Part shown: positions 1-9,300 of the stretch, in pieces
Numbering within the stretch: position 1 is the stretch's first letter
Layout: every line of letters begins with the position of its first letter
Assembly (NCBI GenBank): GCA_024220525.1
Contig: JAMYWO010000013.1
Coordinates: 228,904 to 251,277 of the forward strand
DNA: 22,374 bases
Source of the DNA: Cochliopodium minus
Taxonomy: Eukaryota; Discosea; Himatismenida; Cochliopodiidae
Reading direction: 5' to 3'
Made by a program: the position numbers and the translations under genes
Notes under the pieces: generated by a model
The model's database searches: none
What the model was told of the DNA's origin: nothing
Seen by the model: the letters and a program-made list of their open reading frames with translations, nothing else

Positions 1-77
1 TAAAATGAATAAAATGAATAAAATGAATAAAATGAATAAAATGAATAAAATGAATAAAATGAATAAAATGAATAAAA
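1..77. repeat. 9-bp tandem repeat, TAAAATGAA x about 8.5
   Basis: Eight perfect copies of TAAAATGAA (1-72) are followed by a partial copy, and the array probably continues left of the window. Degenerate relatives lie at about 100-122. The unit is a multiple of three and has no stop in any minus-strand frame (F-I-H, F-I-L or S-F-Y periodicities), so it could be read through as protein. It lies downstream of the last certain exon of the VPS9 gene. It is not G-rich, so I do not call it a telomere. Confidence 0.9.
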
Positions 78-173
78 GAATTTATGGAAGCTAAAATAAA
101 AAATGAATAAAATAAATAAAATATTAAAAAAAATTAAAAACAAAAACAAAAAAAATAATAAAAAAAATTTTAC

Positions 174-2732
174 AAGAAAGAATTTTCAAAGAATTAGTGA
201 TGCATTGTAACTTATCGATTGGATGGAAAGAAATGTTCCATAAACTCAGCTCGATCAAACATTTTTTCCAGAAAGGTTTCATCAATTTGGCCAATGACTC
301 ATCAATCTCCAAAAACTTTGAGTTCACCCACTTGAGAGAAGAAACTTTCTGAACAAAGTTTGAGTTTGCTTGCAAGTCTTCTTCGGAGAAAATCAAACAG
401 TTGTAAAGTTTCTCGAAGAACAAGTTTTCCAATCTGATTTTGGTGTTGGCGAAATCGTGCTCGGTGGCGTTGATGTAGCTCTTTGTTTGGGAGAGGGCGT
501 TGAGGATTTGGGTCACTTTGTGTTGAAGCCATTTGGGTTGTTTATTTCTTTCCAAAGGAGATTGCAAGAAGAATTGGATATAACTTGAATAAAAAATAAA
601 TAAATTAAAATAAAAAAATTATTGGATGTAAAAAGATTAACAAACAAAAATTAATTTTTAAAATATTTCAAAATCAAAAAAAAAATATGTTTAAAGATTT
701 TAATGGGAATTATAAAAATTGCATAAATAAATTGGCAAAAAAAAACAAAATGATATTATTTTATTAAATTATTTTAAAGTAATAAAATTTTAATAAAAAA
801 ATTAAAAAATACAAAATGAAAAATAAATTACTTGTCTATTTGTTGTCTCGTTTTTATATTTTCTTCATTGTAAAATATTTTGTCAAAGTCGATGTTATAC
901 TGAGCAATGACGGGAGTGAGATTGCCGATCGTCACAACAACCTTGTCATCCTCATTATTATTTCCCTCGTCGCTGTTATCCTTTTCAGTGGGATCTTCCA
1001 AAGAAGAGTCCTCATTAAGAGACAAAGAAGAAGTATTGTTGTTATTGTTGTTCTTGGAGGGAGAAGAAAAATCCATGCTTGTGTCGTTCAGATGAAACTC
1101 ATTGATGATGTTGGTTTCCTCTTCGATCTTCTTCATTCTTTCTTCGGAGCCAAGGATGATTGGTTTAGAAATGAGAAAGATGGGGACGAATATGCTTTGT
1201 GAATTAATGAAGATGGACAATGAAGCAACACCTCTTCTCAACACATTGAATTCCGTTTTGAAAAAAGATTGGTCCTCTCCGACTGTTTCCCCTTCTTTTT
1301 TTTCTCCTTCAATCCCTTCGCTATCTACCCCACTGGAGTTTTGTTTGTTTGGGTCGATGGGTTCATAAAGACCATATTTAGAAGACTTTGAGACTTTGAT
1401 GTAGTCTCCCATCTCCTTAGATTTAAACAAGTATGCTTTCATTTGCTCATTTAAAGAACTTATTGTATGTTTTTGTTGGTTATAAATACCAATGTGATGT
1501 GACAATAATTCTGCATCAATTTGTCCTGTAATTTTCTTTGGGCTTTTTATTTTAATAAAAAAGTTTTTCAAATGAAATAAATGCAACAATTTTTGATTTT
1601 TTTTTTACTTGTAAAGAGGCAAAAGTATCACAACGAACGAATTGTAACTTGTTTTGGACATTTTGGTGAAATATTTGGGTGAGAATTGCGAATAAATATT
1701 TTGAAATTGAGAAATCAATTTGGGGAGATAAATGTTGGTTTGGATTTCATAATCAAAATATTTATCTTTCTGAAATGATTTTTTTTAAAATTAATAAATA
1801 GTATTTAAAAAAAAGTAAATAAAGTTTTTTTTTTTACAGTATATGCAAATGGGGAATCTATTTCAGGAGAGTTAGTGAAAATATTTTCCATCATTTTATT
1901 GACAGCACTCCTAACATAAAACCCCGACCACTCCAATACTTGCATGATGTTCCTAGGAGGTGGAAAGAAGATGATTTTGGTATGTTCTATAAAGTTTTTC
2001 TCCAGTTCGTTTCCTTATTAAATAAAAAAATAAAATTAACAAAGCTAAATTAGTTAAAAAAAAAATAAAAATTTTTTTTATACTTTCTCCTAATAGTTGT
2101 TTGTAAAATACATATACTGATTGTTTGTTAAGGGAATCTATTAATGGAAATGTTTTCTTTTTGTTCCCTGATAGCTTTAGTGAGGTGAGATTGGTCATTG
2201 AGGTCATCGATAATGGCACCGATTTTATCTGATTGCATTGGAGATTCAGTGCATTCAGTTTTGTGAGCTCCAAGAATTGATCCATCTTCCTTATTCTGTT
2301 GTTTGATAAATTCAATATCTTTAATTGTGAGAGATTGGATAATGATTTTGTTGGAATGTTAATTATCTTGTTATTTGCCAATGAAAGTTCTTGCAATACT
2401 TCCAATTTCGAAATTTCTTCGCAGATATTTGAGATATTATTGGTATTCAGCGATAATGTTGTTAATTTGGTCAATAAGCATATTTTATCTAGCTTTGTTA
2501 TGTTACAATTATCCAATTTGAGTATCTTGAGGTTTATTAATTGAGTAAATTCAGATATAACATCGTATAATTTGGTATTTGATAGATCCAACGAAATCAA
2601 AAATAAACATTGAGATATTGAAATCATCATTTCGTTATTCAAATCATTAAATGAAAGATTCAGCTCTTTCAATTTTTTGGTTTTCGCATTCTCTATTGTT
2701 TTTTGAGGATTTTTGGCAAATAATTTCAGCAT
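174..2732 (-). CDS. LRR-VPS9 domain protein (probable Rab guanine-exchange factor), C-terminus off window
   Basis: Exons (minus): 2732-2084, 2013-1838, 1769-1609, 1542-832, 583-174. Every junction is GT-AG and keeps phase, giving at least 702 residues. Residues 1-216 hold about seven or eight leucine-rich repeats (for example LKELNLSFNDL, LQELSLANNKI, LKILNLSNNRI). The middle has no domain I recognise and contains an acidic Asn/Ser/Glu low-complexity linker. From about residue 585 there is a helical bundle plus VPS9-like core: FEKLYNCLIF, VQKVSSLKWVN and the IDKLQCIT motif, matching the order in Rabex-5-type VPS9 domains. That family exchanges GDP for GTP on Rab5-type GTPases at endosomes; this role is inferred. 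The start is the first ATG after an upstream in-frame stop. The catalytic Asp segment of VPS9 would lie after residue 702. A donor at 173-172 opens the last intron, whose acceptor is either at 92-91 or beyond the edge. Confidence 0.82.
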
Positions 2733-2907
2733 TTCATCAAAAAAGTATATAATTGAGAATATTTATGGATGTTATGATCAAAGATAGTCTTATATATCTT
2801 TCAAAGTTTTTTTTTTTTGATTTCTTTGACAAAAATAAAAAAAAATTTCACTTTTTATTTCAACTTTATAAAGCAACATCCTTTTTTTAAATAATTTTTT
2901 TCAGCAA
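2733..2907. promoter_or_regulatory. Shared intergenic region between divergent genes
   Basis: These 175 bp separate the ATGs of the LRR-VPS9 gene (minus) and the F-box gene (plus), so both promoters must lie here or in the transcribed leaders. The stretch is AT-rich, with a T10 run around 2809-2818. I see no specific factor site. Confidence 0.5.
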
Positions 2908-4518
2908 ATGGATAATTCGGATATATGCAGTTTGAATAGTTTACCTTCCATAATCATTTTCTTGATCTTCAAGAATTTGAAAGTGAATGAAATGATAAAT
3001 TGCTTCAAAACATGCAAATCATGGAACAAAGCGATAGATAATGAAAGATTATGGTAAAAACTGGATTTCAAATTGAAAAAATAATACATCAAATAAATCA
3101 AACAAACTCTTTATATTCTTCAATAATACAAGAATGATTCAAGAATTGGAAATCACATCCTCAAAATTAATTTTATAATAAGTATCCTATTTTTGAAAAT
3201 TCTATTTATAAAAAGATAAAAGCAAATATATCAAATTCTTGCCTAATTTTAAGTTTTTAAATACCGTAATCTATCATAGGAATCAACTTTACAAATTCTT
3301 TTATACAAACACACCTCCCAACATTGAGAACTGGAGAGAATTATTCACTAAAAGATATCTAGCAAACAAAAACATGTTGAAAGGAGATTGCACACTAAGC
3401 AGGCTGAGGTACGCAGATAAAGCAATAAAAGGGTTGTACTTGGATCAAAAGAAAATAATATCTTTTTCAGGGGACTCCTCTCTCAATGAAATAGATGTGA
3501 AAACTGGAAAACTATTAAGAAAAGTAAAGAAATTTTAAAAAAATTTAAAATTTAAAAAAAAAAAAAATAATTTTTTTTAATTAGTCTTTAATTACCTCTA
3601 AAAACTTGACTTCTTACTACTTCCATTTACACAAGATTGTGGTACATAATGAATACTTAATCCTCAATTTCGAGAAGGGATTTACTATAACCAAATTCAA
3701 TGAGAAAAGCGATGCGTACGAGATTTACTATGACGTATACAACCCAAGTAACTTGTTCAAGTAAAAAAAATTTTACAAACTATTTTCTAAAAACTTTTTC
3801 ATTCGTTTGAGTTTTGTTTTTGTAACAGATGATTTGAAATAAATTGTTAAGGATTTTTTTCTTTAAATAATGTTAAATTTTTTTATTTTCAATAATTTCT
3901 TTATTAATATTTTGATAAAACTAGATTTTTAGGAATTTGGGAGGAAAAAATTGTTTATTTTTTTACGCAGACGGGCTGTGAAGGGAATATCAGGGTGATA
4001 GATCTCAAATCTCCTGAAGAGACGCTACGAGAATACACAACTAACATTGTCATGAAGGAGTCTTACTTCAAGAGGGTAAGTTGGATGAAGGAAAATAGGA
4101 TTTTCATACTCTTTGATGAAAATAACTCGAATAACTTTCTTGTACGTTATTTTACCCTTTTAAAAAGTAAATCGTTTTAAAAATTGAATTTTTAATTTTA
4201 TTTTTAATACAATTATTTTGTTATAATCTTTTTTTCCCATTTTATTATTATTTTTATTTTTATTTTTATTTTTTAACAAATAATTTTTTTTTTTTTATAG
4301 ATGACTTATTGTATGAAGGAGAGTTCAAATCTACTGACATGTCAGAAAGAACTCCAGTAAAGGGAATCAAAAACAGCCTGTACTACGTCAACAGCAAAAA
4401 CATTTTCGTCAAAGTCAATATTCTTAAAAATAAGGTCCAAGAGTTGACCAACCCAATAAAAATACAGCAATCTGAAACAATGGATTCATTTGGTAAAAAC
4501 AATAGATTGAAGTTTTAA
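2908..4518 (+). CDS. F-box protein with propeller-like C-terminal region
   Basis: Exons: 2908-3053, 3280-3523, 3585-3760, 3925-4145, 4301-4518, spliced in phase to 334 residues. Residues 8-49 form an F-box (LPSIIIFLIFKNL, then CKSWNKAIDNERLW), the Skp1-binding module of SCF ubiquitin ligases. The following LWNQLYKFF and NWRELFTKRY are the usual post-F-box helices. After this come blade-like strands such as IISFSGDSSLNEIDVKTGKLL and GNIRVIDLKSPEE, which resemble divergent WD40 or similar propeller blades and would be the substrate-binding part; that role is inferred. The exon 4 donor was taken at 4146 rather than 4142 because only the later one keeps the exon 5 frame. The last codons could instead be intron (GTAAAA near 4492), with a lost exon beyond the N at 4690, so the C-terminus is less certain. 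Confidence 0.78.
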
Positions 4519-4689
4519 TTTTTACTCATTTTTTGTAATTTTTTTATTTTTTATTTTTTATTTTTTATTTTAATAAAGTTATTATTTTATTTTTTATTAA
4601 TTTTTTATTTCATTTTATTTTTATTATTTTTTATTTTTTATTTTTTATTTTTTATTTTTTATTTTTTATTTTTTATTTTTTATTTTTTA
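4519..4689. repeat. T-rich spacer with ATTTTTT heptamer microsatellite
   Basis: This is AT-only sequence after the F-box gene. From about 4625 to 4689 it becomes a regular array of the 7-bp unit ATTTTTT, about nine copies, ending directly at an undetermined base (4690). No coding sequence is visible. The array beside the N suggests an assembly break in low-complexity DNA. Confidence 0.8.
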
Positions 4690-4690
4690 N
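4690..4690. other. Undetermined base / probable assembly join
   Basis: A single N separates the heptamer array from the interior of a 5S rRNA gene. Real sequence of unknown length may be missing here, because the 5' half of the 5S copy is absent exactly at this point. Confidence 0.8.
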
Positions 4691-4754
4691 AACATCATTG
4701 AGCTGTGTTAGTAGTGTGGTGGGAGACTACACGCGAAGCCACAGTGTTGTAACC
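4691..4754 (+). pseudogene. 5'-truncated 5S rRNA copy (3' half)
   Basis: These 64 bases are identical to the last 64 of the complete 5S gene (5631-5694), starting at AACATCATTGAGC and ending at the 3' strand of helix I (GTAACC). The first 55 bases or so are missing, and the break coincides with the N at 4690. It may therefore be an intact gene damaged by assembly rather than a true pseudogene. A T14 run follows. Confidence 0.85.
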
Positions 4755-4768
4755 TTTTTTTTTTTTTT
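4755..4768 (+). terminator. Pol III oligo-T terminator of truncated 5S copy
   Basis: A run of 14 T follows immediately after the 5S 3' end, the expected RNA polymerase III stop. Confidence 0.7.
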
Positions 4769-5575
4769 ATTTTATTTTTTATTAATTTATTTTTTGTTGA
4801 ATTATTTTTTCTTGAACTTCCCAAACAAAGAGAAACCAAAAAAATTTCAAATTTTTTTAAACTTTCCAAATTTTTAATTTTTCAACATCAAAAAAAAAAA
4901 AAGAAATCAATAAACCAAAAAATAATTAGGAAATGCTTAGTTTGCAGTCCATTGTTCCCATTATTAGGTACTTGTGTGAGAACTACTTTGGTATTGTTAT
5001 TAGCTTTAGATAATTTCCATGATGAGATATGAGTTGCACTTTGTTTCCAACAAATTCAACAGTCTATTGTTCCCATTCTTTTGCAACTTATGTGAGATTT
5101 ACTGTTCCATATGTGTCTGCTCTGAGATTATTCCCATGATGAGAATTAATGTTTATTTTTAATTCGTGTGCAATGTAAGACATTTAGTTGATTCATTTGT
5201 TTTATTAATATTTGTTTTTTAAATATTTTTTTTAATATTTTTTTTTTGAATTAAAATTTTCTTTCTGATTGAATTAATGAAATCGAACAAATAAATACAA
5301 AATATATATTCAATTGTTTTCCTTTGAACAAGATCAAAGTTGAACAATAAAAAAAGTTTTTCAATTATGAAAGAAACATAAAAATAAAATCTTTTAATTT
5401 ATCTTCACCAAAATATTTAAAAAAATCCTCTAAACTTAAATTGAAAGAAGAATATGAAATATTGGTGAAAATAAATAGCAATTTGATGTTTGAATTGGAG
5501 AAGTGCAAATTGGGATGATCAAATAATTTTTTGAAATTATTTGAACTTGTAAACGTTATTTTTTAATAAACTTTT
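4769..5575. other. 5S spacer with direct repeats and a short relic open frame
   Basis: The first 200 bases or so after the 5S copy resemble the 200 bases after the complete gene (5695-5905), so the spacer was duplicated together with the 5S. About 4945-5035 and 5060-5150 are related direct repeats (CAGTCCATTGTTCCCATT / CAGTCTATTGTTCCCATT, and later CCATGATGAGA in both), offset by 115 bp. A 55-codon open frame without an initial ATG runs 5351-5518 and looks coding-like (KLKLKEEYEILVKINSN) but matches nothing I recognise. I see no confident gene. Confidence 0.6.
4945..5150. repeat. Direct repeat pair in 5S spacer, offset 115 bp
   Basis: Unit A (about 4945-5035) and unit B (about 5060-5150) share their start (CAGTYYATTGTTCCCATT), the middle block GTGAGA and the end (ATGATGAGA). 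A third, shorter relative sits at about 5885-5930 after the second 5S gene; it begins like unit A and continues like unit B. No function is known to me. Confidence 0.7.
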
Positions 5576-5694
5576 GGTTACGATCATATCATGATGAATA
5601 TACCGCATCCCGTCTCGATCTGCGAAGTCAAACATCATTGAGCTGTGTTAGTAGTGTGGTGGGAGACTACACGCGAAGCCACAGTGTTGTAACC
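5576..5694 (+). rRNA. 5S ribosomal RNA
   Basis: This is a 119-base 5S rRNA. The 5' GGTTAC pairs with the 3' GTAACC to close helix I. The conserved blocks are in order: CATCCCGTCTCGATCTGCGAAG (box A side of the internal control region, 5607-5628), then GTTAGTAGTGTGGTGGGAGACTACAC (box C equivalent, 5647-5672). These match the canonical eukaryotic pattern CCGTCTGATC...GAAGTTAAGC...TGGATGGGAGAC. It is transcribed by RNA polymerase III with TFIIIA from internal elements and ends in an oligo-T run. It lies singly among protein genes rather than in a visible rDNA unit, with a truncated duplicate about 940 bp upstream. Confidence 0.95.
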
Positions 5695-5702
5695 TTTTTT
5701 TT
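5695..5702 (+). terminator. Pol III oligo-T terminator of 5S rRNA
   Basis: Eight T directly follow the 5S 3' end. Confidence 0.8.
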
Positions 5703-6003
5703 TAATTTTAATTTATTCTATTTTTATTGATTTAATTTTTTTTTGAATTTTATTTTCTTGAGATTTCACAAAGAAACCAAAAAATTTTCAAAAAGAATAT
5801 TTCAACTTTTTAAATTATTAATTTTTTTCATCAAAAAAAAAAAGTAATCAATAAACCAAAAAATAGTTAGGAATTGATTAGTTTGCAGTCCATTGTTCCA
5901 TTCTTTTGGTGTGCAAGATTTATGTTCCCAAAGAAACTTTTTTTTTATTTCGAAATAAATTTTATTTTAAAAATTCAAAAGAAAATTTGGAAAAGAATCT
6001 TTT
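5703..6003. other. 5S downstream spacer, second copy
   Basis: This stretch shares blocks with the spacer after the truncated 5S (AATCAATAAACCAAAAAATA, TTAGTTTGCAGTCCATTGTT). The 5885-5930 part looks like a chimaera of spacer repeats A and B. No coding sequence is seen. Confidence 0.6.
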
Positions 6004-6249
6004 TCAAATTTTTTGAGGTTGTATTTCAGTAGTTCTCAATTTAACACCTAACAAATCTAAAAATTCTTTGTAAATCAAAGAATGATTACTCCCAATTATA
6101 TCATTTTGACCGTTTTATCCTTCCATCAACAATTTGTTGTTTGTTTTTTTAAATCTTTCTTTGAGTTCTGATTTTCCCTCATTACTCCCAAATACCAACA
6201 ATTCTCCATTTTCTTGTAAATTCTTTAATTTTATTACTTTGTTTACCTC
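6004..6249 (-). pseudogene. RCC1-like repeat fragment with in-frame stop
   Basis: Read on the minus strand from 6249, one frame gives a coding-looking stretch containing ENGELLVFGSNEGKSEL, then a TAA at 6117-6115, then continues in the same frame with IIGSNHSLIYKE to a TGA at 6006-6004. The pattern 'xxIIxGSNHSLIYKENGxLxxFGSN' is the blade signature of amoebal RCC1-like propellers. No ATG, splice-compatible rescue of the stop or flanking exons are visible, so I regard it as a decayed gene fragment, separate from the intact RCC1-like gene at 10922-12984. Confidence 0.6.
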
Positions 6250-6395
6250 TTAATTTTATTTCCCTAAAAATTTATATTTTGATGATTAAATGCTGAATAA
6301 AGATCATTTTTAAATAAAATGGTATTCTGTGAAAAAATTGAAGGATGTGTCAAAAAAAAAAAAAAAAAATCAGAAAAAAAAAAATAATTTTATTG
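6250..6395. other. Upstream region of GLUG-repeat gene
   Basis: This is AT-rich sequence before the signal-peptide ATG. An earlier in-frame ATG (6345) would add 17 mostly lysine residues, which would spoil the signal peptide. I therefore treat it as leader. Confidence 0.5.
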
Positions 6396-9300
6396 ATGAA
6401 GAGAAATAAATTTGTTCTTATATTCCTTTCTTTATTAATTTTATTTGTTTATGGAATTGATATTTCGGATTGCGACCAATTTCAAAACATCTCTTTGAAT
6501 ATGAAGGGCAATTATGAATTGATATCAGATATAGATTGCTCTGGTAGAACATTTCATCCAATTGGAAGCAAAGAGAATCCATTCACAGGAAGAATTGATG
6601 GAAAATTTTTTCATTTGAACAATATAAAAATTTTGGGAACAAAAGATAATGTTGGAATATTTTCAAGGTGAGTAAATGGTTTCTTTAAAAGTATACAATT
6701 TGTTTTAAATTAAAAAAAATCGTTCCACAGTTTGAAAAATGCGAGGATATATAATCTAAATATACATAATGCAAGTGTGAAATCAGATTCATATTCTAAT
6801 GTGGGAATATTATCTGGATCTACTTTTGGTAAAGAATTTAATTTTTGTATTTACTTTGTAAATAACCTATTTTCTTTGTAGGGAGTGAAATATTGAAAAT
6901 AAAAGTTAGATCATCAATTTCGGGTGGATTGAATTTTGTTGGAATATTTGGATCAGTTGCTGATAGCAGATTAATATCTATTCAATCAAGAAATGTATCA
7001 ATATCATGTGGAAGTAAATCTTTTTTTTTTGAATAAAATAAATGGTTTGATGGAATAATATTTGATAAAAAAAAAGAGATAAATTCTATTGGGAAGCATT
7101 TAAATGTTATTTCAAATATCTATCAATTCCAAATTTGGATATCAATTATAAATTGATTAAATTTATTTAAACATTAATTTTTCATAAGGAGAGGGGTGTG
7201 GTAACATTGTGGGATCAATTATTTACAGCAAAATTGAAAACTGCCACGTAACAGCCGAAACAGAAACACAAGTGATTGTGAAAGGAAGGTCGAAAGTGGG
7301 TGCGATCGCAGGAATAAGCTCCAAAACAAATTTTTTGAAGAGCGGAATAGTGAAGGGCACAATATTATGTGATCAAAAATATGTTGGAGGTATTTCGGGA
7401 ATATCAACAGATATAAGAGGTTTGATGTCAAACACATTTTATTTTATTTTCTTTTTAACAATATTAATTATCTTAGAAACAAAAGAATTGTACGTAAAAT
7501 CGCAAGTAAACATCATTTCTAAAGGGAGCAAAAGTTTTGCGGGAGGTATATTTGGATATTTGGTAGTTTTACTTTCATTTTCCCCAAAAATTTCTTTTAT
7601 TCTTTTTTTTTTCAAAAAAAAAAAAACCTTCACTCAATAAAATTTCTGATTTTTGATAAAAAAAAAGATTCTGACAAAGAATAGAAGCTACACAATAGAA
7701 AACAGTTACTCAAGATCCAAAATACAAGCAAAAAAAATAGCAGGTGGGTTTATAGGGAGATTTATGTCCACTCAAAACTCAAAATTGATATTTATAACAA
7801 GTTATAGTGGAACCAAGATACAACATCCAATCAATGGTACATTTTTGTTCTAAAAAAAAAAAAAAAAATTTTTAGAAAGTATATTTTTAAAAAATTTTTA
7901 AAGATGAACCTTTGGTGGAAGCTCTCATTGGATCTCAAATAAAAGGATCCATTTTTTTCGACCACGTATTCTTCGAAAATGGAAACGGATTGTTTGAATC
8001 TAGACATCCTCAAGGAGGGAGAGACATCAGCTTTTTCAACAGACCTCTCATCCCTTGTTTGGCTTTGAAAGACAAGGAATCCGTGTGGGAAGGTGACCAG
8101 CTCAAAATAGAAGATCCCCATCCTTTCTTTTGTACTTTCGAAGATCAGTCTTGTGGAGTCAATGGTAAATTGGCTGGAGAATCAAGATGTCTTTGTGCTG
8201 ATTTCACTTCCCCTTCTTCTCCATTTTGTTCTCAAAATTGCATCAACGGGACAGGTAATATTTAAACAAAAAAAAAAAAAAAAGATAAATTCGTTTTAAA
8301 GAATTAAAAATTGAATAATTCATTTTTTTTTTTAAAGGCATTTGTAGCAATCCTTCTGTTTCTTCACTTTCATTTCAACAAAGTTATGACATGCTCGTAA
8401 AACTCGAGAAAATAAGCTTTGAATGTGGTTATCTTAGTGCCAATTTTTCATGGCCCTCAGTTGCCACTTCAGTGACGGACATCTCCCTTGTCAACGAAGA
8501 CGGAAGAGAAATTACATCTCTTTCCAAAATTTTGTCGAAAAGAAATTTGTCTTGGGGTATTTGGAAACAAACTTTGCTCGTCAAAAATCAAACCTGTTAT
8601 AACAGTGCGGAGTGGCTGGTCTCTTGGGAAAAACTTTCTGAGCACTTGGGGATCCAAAGATTCAACAAAAAAAACTTCCGCTTCTTTTTTGTGCCTCGCA
8701 CCAACCAAAAGAGATACAGGGTTATGAATAAGCTCAAAAGGGATATTGTTAACACCAGGTTGACTGGCGCTATTCCTGTTGTTTTGAATTTCGAATCTAC
8801 TTTGATTGTTAGCTCGTATGAGACAAAACTAAGTGGAAACGATACAAAAAGAGCATTTAGCTTTCTCCCAAAATTAAATTCTCATATTTCCGATAAGATA
8901 TTTGCCACTTTGCTTACAAAAACAAATAGCAAAGATGATCAATCTCCAATGTTCCAAAACGCTCAATTAGAAATAAATGGTGTTTCTAAAGATGTTCATT
9001 TTTTGAACAATAAACTAAAAACAGATTGCAAAGATGATTCTTGTGAGAAGAAAATTGATTTTGAGTTTTCTGTTCCCCAACAGCTGAGTTGTATCAACAG
9101 CACTGCTATTTTGAGCTTTGATCTCATTTCCCATTGTAAATCTTCTGAGGATTGCAAGAGCGATAAGGCTCAGGTCGATCTTACTTTCAACAACTGTCCC
9201 AGAATCTTCACCAACAATCATAACACTTATTTCGAATTAAATCAAAGAGATCATTTCATTCACGAAAATGACAGTGTGATCTTGTATAAAAAAGTTCTTG

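Noticed and set aside
1-77. Telomeric repeat at the window edge
   Set aside because: The unit TAAAATGAA is not G-rich and lies beside a gene's 3' part; a simple minisatellite is more likely.
816-1368. Plus-strand open frames opposite the VPS9 gene's fourth exon
   Set aside because: Low-complexity readings antisense to a phase-consistent exon with protein-like composition.
1943-1945. Independent start of a VPS9-only gene at ATG 1945 (minus)
   Set aside because: The exon is open upstream of this ATG and joins the LRR exon in phase through a 70-nt GT-AG intron.
4691-4754. Ribozyme or snRNA, because of the short hairpins
   Set aside because: It is identical to the 3' half of the complete 5S rRNA found about 940 bp downstream.
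6345-6395. Earlier start codon for the GLUG gene
   Set aside because: It would put a Lys-rich stretch before the signal peptide; the ATG at 6396 gives a standard one.
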